This document shows, in pieces, positions 42,292 to 46,814 of a stretch of DNA of 46,814 nt. Origin of the DNA: a virus. Position 1 is the stretch's first letter, and the number at the start of each line of letters is the position of its first letter. Under the pieces are notes generated by a model. The model ran no database searches. It was not told where the DNA came from and worked only from the letters and a program-made list of their open reading frames with translations. The translations under genes were made by a program, and so were the position numbers. The DNA is taken from positions 1-46,814 of IMG/VR virus record IMGVR_UViG_3300014502_000335. One strand, given 5' to 3'.

Positions 42292-42354
42292 ATGGCTCAG
42301 CTCGGTCGCTGTCTATCTGGCGTGAACTGGCCCGTCGCCAAGAAGGAAGAGTAA
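42292..42354 (+). CDS. 20-residue microprotein or leader peptide
   Basis: ATG 42292, MAQLGRCLSGVNWPVAKKEE, stop at 42352-42354. No strong ribosome site. Followed 4 bases later by another tiny ORF. Possibly translational leaders of the 42398 gene. Confidence 0.25.
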   Translation: MAQLGRCLSGVNWPVAKKEE

Positions 42355-42357
42355 CCC

Positions 42358-42414
42358 ATGACAACCACCATCCTGCGCAACGTGGAGGGCTTGAACCATG
42401 TTCGACACCTATGA
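42358..42414 (+). CDS. 18-residue leader ORF overlapping the 42398 gene
   Basis: ATG 42358 with GGAAGAG upstream; MTTTILRNVEGLNHVRHL, stop at 42412-42414. It overlaps the first codons of the 42398 gene and could couple its translation. Confidence 0.25.
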   Translation: MTTTILRNVEGLNHVRHL

Positions 42415-42607
42415 GGACGCTTTCGCGCATGCGCAGTCTAGCGCCAATGCGTCGGGCTTCAGCTACGGTCTGGAACGGCTACCCGGGCCGATGGGCGGAT
42501 GGCACGTGTTCATGCTCCCCGCCGTCGCCAACCGCTACGGGCATGAGCTTCGGTGTCAGGAGGTGCGCTGCATGGACTTCCGTGACTGGACGAAGCAGGT
42601 GGTGTGA
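42398..42607 (+). CDS. hypothetical small protein
   Basis: 69 residues, ATG 42398 with GGAGGG upstream. Aromatic, Gly- and Cys-containing (GFSYGLERLPGPMGGWHVFM, HELRCQEVRCMDFRDW). GC-rich third positions. An overlapping frame (42411-42629) is treated as a shadow. The stop overlaps the next ATG (TGATG). Confidence 0.5.
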   Translation: MFDTYEDAFAHAQSSANASGFSYGLERLPGPMGGWHVFMLPAVANRYGHELRCQEVRCMDFRDWTKQVV

Positions 42608-43008
42608 TGGCATATCCAGGATCCGGTAGAGCACCGAGGTGTGTCCGCAACTTCTGGGTCGAGCTGGAAGTGGCTGGTCACAAGAAGGAGATCAAGACTG
42701 GTCCCATTGGAGCCAAGGGTGGCTTCTTTCTGAAGGTTTGTATTCGTGAGGATGGTCAGGTCAGCGATGCTTACCTCACGGTTCAGGGCACCTCTGACGG
42801 GGACACCAATACTCTAGAGATTCAGCTCCATGACGGCAAGAATTCTGTCAGAGAGATGTCTCTTGAGGCGTCTTCTAATGGAGCCAAGGCAGGGACGATG
42901 AAGTCCACAACCACGAGAAAGAAGGCCAAGGTCAGCGAGATCGAGGAACGTCCCGAGATCATGAAGCGTGACAAAGCTTTCTGGAGGATCAAAGAAGATG
43001 GAAAATGA
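42607..43008 (+). CDS. hypothetical protein
   Basis: 133 residues from ATG 42607 (GTG 42604 also in frame; AGGTGG upstream). Beta-rich N-terminal part (FWVELEVAGHKKEIKTGPIG, FFLKVCIREDG) and Lys-rich C-terminus (TTTRKKAKVSEIEERP). Looks like a small nucleic-acid or partner-binding protein. No family recognised. Confidence 0.5.
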   Translation: MAYPGSGRAPRCVRNFWVELEVAGHKKEIKTGPIGAKGGFFLKVCIREDGQVSDAYLTVQGTSDGDTNTLEIQLHDGKNSVREMSLEASSNGAKAGTMKSTTTRKKAKVSEIEERPEIMKRDKAFWRIKEDGK

Positions 43009-43309
43009 AATCGAGGGGCCTCCTCTTCCTACGAGCAGTGAGAAGTTGAGGAAGAAGACTCCGCAGCAAATGGTGGAGATGATCCAGCAGGTTGACAAGT
43101 TGTTGGGGTTGAGGAAGAAGCAGGAAGAGCTGATGCTGAAACTGCGGAGAACTCTCCTGCTTGAGTGGTTCGGCGAAGAGGAAAAGAAGAAGTATATCTA
43201 CACGAAGCAAAACGGAACGTTTTCATGGGAGATGCTGCAGAGGTTGCAGCTCAAGAAGCTGTGGGAGAGGTTGCAAGATTGGGCCAAGAAGGGAGTAGAT
43301 CGACGATGA
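42998..43309 (+). CDS. hypothetical coiled-coil protein
   Basis: 103 residues from ATG 42998 (GGAGG upstream), overlapping the previous gene by 11 bases. Helical and highly charged (TPQQMVEMIQQVDKLLGLRK, QEELMLKLRRTLLLEWFGEE) with a basic C-terminus. A shorter reading than the open frame from 42968. No family recognised; overlaps the next ATG (ATGA). Confidence 0.5.
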   Translation: MENEIEGPPLPTSSEKLRKKTPQQMVEMIQQVDKLLGLRKKQEELMLKLRRTLLLEWFGEEEKKKYIYTKQNGTFSWEMLQRLQLKKLWERLQDWAKKGVDRR

Positions 43310-43533
43310 CTATTGAAGTGGGAGGACAGCGGTTTCTGGTGCGTCCGATGGACCAGTGGTCAATGGGTGTGGTGATTGAGGAAGGAACCAACTCTCTCAT
43401 CCTTGGATGGTACAGAGAAGATGGAGAGAAGATTCATGTCTTCGATCAGGACGAAGACAAGCGATGGAAGGGTGAAGGACTTATTGAGACACTCACAACC
43501 GCATTGGTTGACATTCACAGAAGGAGCAACTGA
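43306..43533 (+). CDS. hypothetical small protein
   Basis: 75 residues from ATG 43306 (ATGA overlap). Beta-rich (TIEVGGQRFLVRPMDQWSMG, NSLILGWYREDGEKIHVF) with a C-terminal helix (LIETLTTALVDIHRRS). No family recognised. End of the operon preceding hairpin D. Confidence 0.5.
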   Translation: MTIEVGGQRFLVRPMDQWSMGVVIEEGTNSLILGWYREDGEKIHVFDQDEDKRWKGEGLIETLTTALVDIHRRSN

Positions 43534-43538
43534 TCTGT

Positions 43539-43567
43539 GGGTCGCTCGATACTCTTTGGGGCGGCCC
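43539..43567 (+). promoter_or_regulatory. GATACTCTTT-loop hairpin, copy D
   Basis: Nine pairs including wobbles: G43539-C43567 plus GGTCGCTC (43540-43547) with GGGCGGCC (43559-43566), loop GATACTCTTT and one G. The stem sequence differs from copy C but pairing is preserved, which supports an RNA or single-stranded structural role. Located just after the stop of the 43306 gene and upstream of the 43662 gene. Confidence 0.6.
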
Positions 43568-43575
43568 GGCGGCAA

Positions 43576-43634
43576 GACTCACAGAAAGATCTGGAAGCCG
43601 CGCCCTAGCTAAGATGCTCAGGGGGCTGTGAGTC
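43576..43634 (+). repeat. inverted repeat in the leader of the 43662 gene
   Basis: GACTCACAG (43576-43584) and CTGTGAGTC (43626-43634) are perfect 9-base complements around a 41-base loop. With hairpin D before and the ribosome-site hairpin after, the 128-base leader is highly structured. Confidence 0.5.
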
Positions 43635-43641
43635 ACAACCA

Positions 43642-43656
43642 TACCCTAGGAGGGTA
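43642..43656 (+). promoter_or_regulatory. hairpin sequestering the ribosome site of the 43662 gene
   Basis: TACCCT-AGG-AGGGTA forms a perfect six-pair stem with a three-base loop, and its right arm and loop contain the AGGAGGG ribosome site 6 bases before ATG. Translation would require opening of this hairpin. Confidence 0.5.
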
Positions 43657-43661
43657 GCAGC

Positions 43662-44009
43662 ATGGCAAGAACGGCAGTGGCAAAGCAGCAGACGGTGAAT
43701 GCGAGCAAGGCGATCACGGCAGCGACGAATCAGTCGGCGAAGCCTGGGTTCAAGTACGACCCTAGCCTCCACAAGCTGCATTTCGAATCTGACCCCATCG
43801 ATGTGGGGCACAATGGCGTTCTCTCCGTCCAGGTGTACAGCTACAATGGAAACGTGCCCCGCATTGGGGTCTACCGGGTGGGCATTAGCAAGAAGACTGG
43901 CCAGCCGTGGCAGGTGAAGGAGCTGTGCCCTCTCGACGCGAAGCAGGCTCAGCTGCTGAGCAAGGCTCTGCTGGAGGCAGCCGGGTTTCTGGCGAAGCTG
44001 AAGGTGTGA
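43662..44009 (+). CDS. hypothetical protein (possible PC4/whirly-like ssDNA binder)
   Basis: 115 residues, AGGAGGG ribosome site inside a hairpin. The central beta strands followed by a C-terminal helix (VLSVQVYSYNGNVPRIGVYRV, KKTGQPWQVKELCPLDAKQA, QLLSKALLEAAGFLAKL) resemble the PC4 single-stranded-DNA-binding fold. Weak match; the N-terminal 25 residues are Ala/Thr/Gln-rich and flexible. Strong translation signals and a structured leader suggest a regulated, abundant protein. Confidence 0.5.
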   Translation: MARTAVAKQQTVNASKAITAATNQSAKPGFKYDPSLHKLHFESDPIDVGHNGVLSVQVYSYNGNVPRIGVYRVGISKKTGQPWQVKELCPLDAKQAQLLSKALLEAAGFLAKLKV

Positions 44010-44011
44010 TC

Positions 44012-44251
44012 ATGGCGAACCTTGCATGGATTCTGAGGACAACTCTAGAAAATCTAGAGAGCGATGTGATTCATTGTGAGAGACTCATTAGTTTGCATGG
44101 TCATGTGATCATTTCGCACAATGAGCTTGGTACATTGAGAGTGAATCTCAACGTGGTCAATAATGCTCTTTCGGTTGCGACGGCAGAGCAGGGGATGAAA
44201 GCTCTGGATCTGTCACGACGAGCCGAGAAGATTCTCAATAGGAAGGTGTGA
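44012..44251 (+). CDS. hypothetical helical protein
   Basis: 79 residues from ATG 44012, with AAGGTG upstream; the longer frame from 43907 overlaps the previous gene and is rejected. Helical (LRTTLENLESDVIHCERLIS, VATAEQGMKALDLSRRAEKIL). No family recognised; likely a small regulatory or structural accessory. Confidence 0.5.
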   Translation: MANLAWILRTTLENLESDVIHCERLISLHGHVIISHNELGTLRVNLNVVNNALSVATAEQGMKALDLSRRAEKILNRKV

Positions 44252-44253
44252 CA

Positions 44254-44760
44254 ATGAAGATCATGACGACACTGATCGCACTGGATAGTGATCTAAGGGT
44301 CGAGGATTCATACGGGGTTTTGAAGATGACTCTAGCTCTGGCTAGGATGCTTCTCGGTAGGAAGCTGCTGATGGAGCTGGCTGGGGCTCTCCAGGTCGAA
44401 TACTTCGTGATGGAATTCACGGAGGATTCGATGAAGGTGATGAGCGAGATTGACCCGAAGTTTCAGATCTTCGCTGATGCTCTCATGCAGGGGAGTGCAG
44501 AGTGGTTGGAGGTCTTTGACATTCCCGAGACGGGGAAGGTCATTCACAAGATCGGATTTAGTGCGTGCCGACTCACCAAAGATGCATTTTGGTGGGTGAT
44601 GGAAGTGGAGTCCGCTGATGGGTTTCCTAGTATGCGGGAGTGTACTAAGGTTCGCACGGGTAAACTCCCGTGGGATTTGGTGACCAAAGCGGCTGGGGAT
44701 TTCGATCCAAAGGCAGCAATCGCTGATGAAAGTTTCCTCATTCACTGGGGGGAGGAGTAG
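44254..44760 (+). CDS. hypothetical protein
   Basis: 168 residues from ATG 44254 (AGGAAGG upstream; an in-frame GTG at 44248 is less likely). Helix-rich N-terminus (YGVLKMTLALARMLLGRKLL), then beta-rich alternation (VEYFVMEFTEDSMKVMSEID, WWVMEVESADGFPSM). No family recognised. Confidence 0.5.
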   Translation: MKIMTTLIALDSDLRVEDSYGVLKMTLALARMLLGRKLLMELAGALQVEYFVMEFTEDSMKVMSEIDPKFQIFADALMQGSAEWLEVFDIPETGKVIHKIGFSACRLTKDAFWWVMEVESADGFPSMRECTKVRTGKLPWDLVTKAAGDFDPKAAIADESFLIHWGEE

Positions 44761-44764
44761 GACA

Positions 44765-44962
44765 ATGAAGAAGAAGATCGTGTGGTTCGCCAAAGGTGGT
44801 GGAATCGCCAAATGCGGGCCATTCAAGAATCAGATCGAAGCAACCAACGCAATTCGTCTTGCAGCACCAGTGAGACGATCTTATGAAGTTTTTCCTCCAC
44901 TGGCAGTAGATCAGTCTCTGTTTCCTGCTGATGCATTCGTGTGGCCAGAGGAAGAGGAGTAG
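44765..44962 (+). CDS. hypothetical small protein sharing a C-terminal repeat with the 45339 gene
   Basis: 65 residues from ATG 44765 (GGAGGAG upstream). N-terminal KKIVWFAKGGGIAKCG, then an Ala/Arg helix; the C-terminus DAFVWPEEEE is encoded by a 31-base stretch repeated exactly in the N-terminus of the 45339 protein. Function unknown. Confidence 0.5.
   Translation: MKKKIVWFAKGGGIAKCGPFKNQIEATNAIRLAAPVRRSYEVFPPLAVDQSLFPADAFVWPEEEE
44929..44959 (+). repeat. 31-base exact repeat, copy 1
   Basis: Begins TGATGCATTCGTGTGG; encodes DAFVWPEEE(E) at the end of the 44765 gene. Identical to 45386-45416, 457 bases downstream, in the same coding phase. Confidence 0.8.
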
Positions 44963-44966
44963 GAAC

Positions 44967-45335
44967 ATGAAAAGTCTCGCTCTGTGGATCATCGTGATCA
45001 TTCTACTTTGTACTCTTGTGCCGGCTGGGTCTTGCCTGATGTGCGGAGCTTTGACTTGTGCTGGTGTCAGCAGCGTGGTTAGTCCTTCACACACAACTCC
45101 TTCTGTAGAAACTCCAACTCCTGCTTCACGACCAGTTTTTGAGAAAGTGCAATTTCTCAATGGCTGTAACATGAGAGCGGATCATTCTACTGCCAGTGAG
45201 AAGGTTGGAGTTGTCAAACCAGGTGTGGAATACTACCGGATTCTTGACCGGTTCGGAAGTAGATGGAAGAAGATCAATGCCGATGGAGGGGATGGTTGGG
45301 TGGGTTGTACTCCAACTGATATTGAGCAGGAATGA
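44967..45335 (+). CDS. membrane-anchored or secreted SH3-domain protein
   Basis: 122 residues from ATG 44967. An N-terminal hydrophobic segment (LALWIIVIILLCTLVPAGSC), either a signal anchor or a lipobox-like end at Cys, is followed by a Ser/Thr/Pro-rich linker and a bacterial SH3-type domain (about 62-115: FLNGCNMRADHSTASEKVGV, GSRWKKINADGGDGWVGC). Such domains bind peptidoglycan or peptides. May work at the cell envelope. It lies between the two genes that share the 31-base repeat. Confidence 0.65.
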   Translation: MKSLALWIIVIILLCTLVPAGSCLMCGALTCAGVSSVVSPSHTTPSVETPTPASRPVFEKVQFLNGCNMRADHSTASEKVGVVKPGVEYYRILDRFGSRWKKINADGGDGWVGCTPTDIEQE

Positions 45336-45338
45336 GCG

Positions 45339-46727
45339 ATGATCATCAAGAAGACGACAGACCAGAAGAAGCTTCATAAGAGGCTTGATGCATTCGTGTG
45401 GCCAGAGGAAGAGGAGGCTGAGGGTGGCAAGCTTCGCATCTATCGTGTGTGTCGTGGTCCAACACGATGTGTGGTTTGTGCTACCGCAATCGTGGACCCT
45501 CGTAATCGTCGGGTGTTTCTCAAGACGAATCCATCACTGAAGCGAAGGATGGAGGACCCTGAGAAGACGAACGGGAAGCCGATGTGTGTCCAGTATTGGC
45601 TTCAGGAGGATACTGGTCAGCTCATTGGTCCGTGTGGAGCGGCGTGCGGTCCTAAGGCGGTTGAGAATGCCTGGATGAAGGAACGCCGTGATGAAATCCG
45701 CCAGCAGTTGCTGGCTGCTGGTGTGCCTTCAGCTGAGGTGGAAGCCAGGCTTGAGCAGATCGCCCACCAAGAGTGGTTGAACATGCTCAAGGTCTACCGT
45801 GAGGCAGAGAAGGCTGCCAAGAAGCTGAAGATCGATACCACTAGCATGACGGTGGATGAGATTGTTGCAGCGGTCAAGAAAGAGAAGGAGTATCGGGCTT
45901 TCAAGCGAGAGGTGGAGTTTGCTCAGCATCAAGGGATTCCTGTGCAACTCACTTCTTACGGAGCTGATGTTGGTGGTGCTCCTTGTAAGGACTATCAGCA
46001 GGTTCGGGATGCTATTCGTTCTTGGGAAGAGCAACAGCACAAGGTCAGAAATCAGGCTGCTGTGCAAATGCGACAAGCGAATAGGGCTAAGTGTCCTGAT
46101 CATGTTGCATTCATCGAGTGGGCTCAGAGGACAACCGAGCCGGGGACTGGACCTAATCAGAATAGCATCAGGGCTTGGGATAGGGACAACTTGAACAACG
46201 CTCTTACATACATCGATCTTGGCAGACCTTACCCCAAGACGTTGCAGGCCACTGAGGAAATTGCTGTGCGGGCTCGTGGCTGGGCACAGCCATGGACAGG
46301 TAGGTTGGGTAGCCAGCCATCGATGATGTCACCAGCGCAGGGAGTAGGACCTCAGGGAGTGGTGGGGCTTACGGCTGGTCCTAGTCAGCCGAAGTGTCCC
46401 GCCTGTGGTCGGGCTTTGGCTCGTCGTAGTGGATACAGCAACAAGGGTCGCCATTACGACTTCTACGGTTGCACGGGCTTCCCGAAGTGCAAGGGCTCCA
46501 TGGAGGTTCGGGACTACGAGAAGGCTCTGCAGGGAACTCAAGTAACTATGGGTGGACCACTTCCTTCTACTCCTCCTGTCATTCAGGCGAGCAAGGCAGT
46601 GGCAGCTCTGCAGGCCCAGGCTGCAGCTCTTGGGGTCAAGACTCCTGATCCACGGCCTCAAGAGGAAGAGGAGATTCCAGAAACTCCCAAGAAGAAGGAC
46701 AAGAAGCGGAGAGGATATTGGTCATGA
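45339..46727 (+). CDS. hypothetical protein with C-terminal topoisomerase-type zinc finger
   Basis: 462 residues. Near the N-terminus is DAFVWPEEEE, shared with the 44765 protein. Cys clusters (RCVVCATAIV, PCGAACGP) may bind zinc. The middle is helical (LLAAGVPSAEVEARLEQIAH, EIVAAVKKEKEYRAFKREVE). Residues about 345-385 carry a CPACGRALARRSG...FYGCTGFPKCKG finger, as in zf-C4 topoisomerase and related DNA-binding proteins. Ends in a Glu- and Lys-rich tail. Probably a DNA-binding protein, role unknown. The stop overlaps the next ATG (ATGA). Confidence 0.6.
   Translation: MIIKKTTDQKKLHKRLDAFVWPEEEEAEGGKLRIYRVCRGPTRCVVCATAIVDPRNRRVFLKTNPSLKRRMEDPEKTNGKPMCVQYWLQEDTGQLIGPCGAACGPKAVENAWMKERRDEIRQQLLAAGVPSAEVEARLEQIAHQEWLNMLKVYREAEKAAKKLKIDTTSMTVDEIVAAVKKEKEYRAFKREVEFAQHQGIPVQLTSYGADVGGAPCKDYQQVRDAIRSWEEQQHKVRNQAAVQMRQANRAKCPDHVAFIEWAQRTTEPGTGPNQNSIRAWDRDNLNNALTYIDLGRPYPKTLQATEEIAVRARGWAQPWTGRLGSQPSMMSPAQGVGPQGVVGLTAGPSQPKCPACGRALARRSGYSNKGRHYDFYGCTGFPKCKGSMEVRDYEKALQGTQVTMGGPLPSTPPVIQASKAVAALQAQAAALGVKTPDPRPQEEEEIPETPKKKDKKRRGYWS
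45386..45416 (+). repeat. 31-base exact repeat, copy 2
   Basis: Same bases as 44929-44959; here it encodes residues about 17-26 of the 45339 protein. The copies bracket the SH3-domain gene. Confidence 0.8.
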
Positions 46728-46814
46728 TCAAAGACGCATCATACTTCAAGCAAGCAGCTGAGGATATCGAGAAGGTAAGGACAACCTTATTGTTTGGCAA
46801 CGAGAATGTTGAGA
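46724..46814 (+). CDS. 5' end of a gene running off the window
   Basis: ATG 46724 overlaps the previous stop (ATGA) and the frame stays open to the window end; the visible start MIKDASYFKQAAEDIEKVRT is helical and charged. Too short to identify. Confidence 0.45.
   Translation, partial: MIKDASYFKQAAEDIEKVRTTLLFGNENVE

Noticed and set aside
43376-43612. A 78-residue ORF spanning the end of the 43306 gene and hairpin D
   Set aside because: It has no ribosome site and crosses structured leader sequence; composition is that of a shadow frame.

Overview
The window is a densely packed stretch of a tailed bacteriophage genome. Every supported gene is on the + strand, neighbours commonly overlap by 1-8 bases (ATGA, TAATG and TGATG junctions), and baseplate genes of contractile-tail type dominate the first half. 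The phage is therefore most likely a myovirus. No host marker is present. Lipobox-type lipoproteins and a soluble-transglycosylase-like protein fit a Gram-negative host, but that is inference. I see no tRNA, rRNA, CRISPR array, integrase or transposase.

Layout. 1-1123: the end of an upstream gene, a Cys-rich orphan ORF, and a tail assembly chaperone pair whose second half lies in another frame (candidate programmed frameshift). 1127-13968: tape measure, tail hub with an embedded M23 peptidase, gp5/gpV-like spike, LysM + gp25-like protein, gpJ-like baseplate protein, and a large protein built of repeated beta modules. 13980-24886: host-contact structures, namely a beta-helix tail spike, a holin-like protein, a collagen-like fibre, a GC-rich foreign-looking cassette (about 20230-21310), and tail-tip proteins including a beta-propeller-like one. 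24894-27389: two lipoproteins, a papain-like cysteine peptidase, two tiny membrane proteins and a HAD phosphatase. 27374-34578: a mixed metabolic/replication block with an HNH endonuclease split by a frameshift, an SF2 helicase, an amidase endolysin, a DNA methyltransferase interrupted by an intein, a truncated radical-SAM gene and a SLOG-type protein. 34550-39979: a DnaJ-domain protein, a highly structured 0.9-kb region with dyad repeats and long hairpins (possible origin or regulatory RNA), a transglycosylase and a DnaB-like helicase. 39980-46814: mostly small hypothetical genes in short operons, several preceded by a hairpin whose loop is GATACYCTTT.

How it works together. The structural genes build the tail tube, baseplate and receptor-binding tip. 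Peptidoglycan-active domains (hub M23, amidase, transglycosylase) with the holin-like protein would serve entry and lysis. The DnaB-like and UvsW-like helicases serve replication and recombination. The methyltransferase modifies DNA. The small-gene operons at the right look like early or regulatory accessory genes.

The most unusual features are the structured region at 35.05-35.99 kb, the family of GATACYCTTT-loop hairpins with compensating stems, the intein, the GC-rich tail cassette, and three separate reading-frame breaks that may be programmed shifts, decay or sequencing errors.
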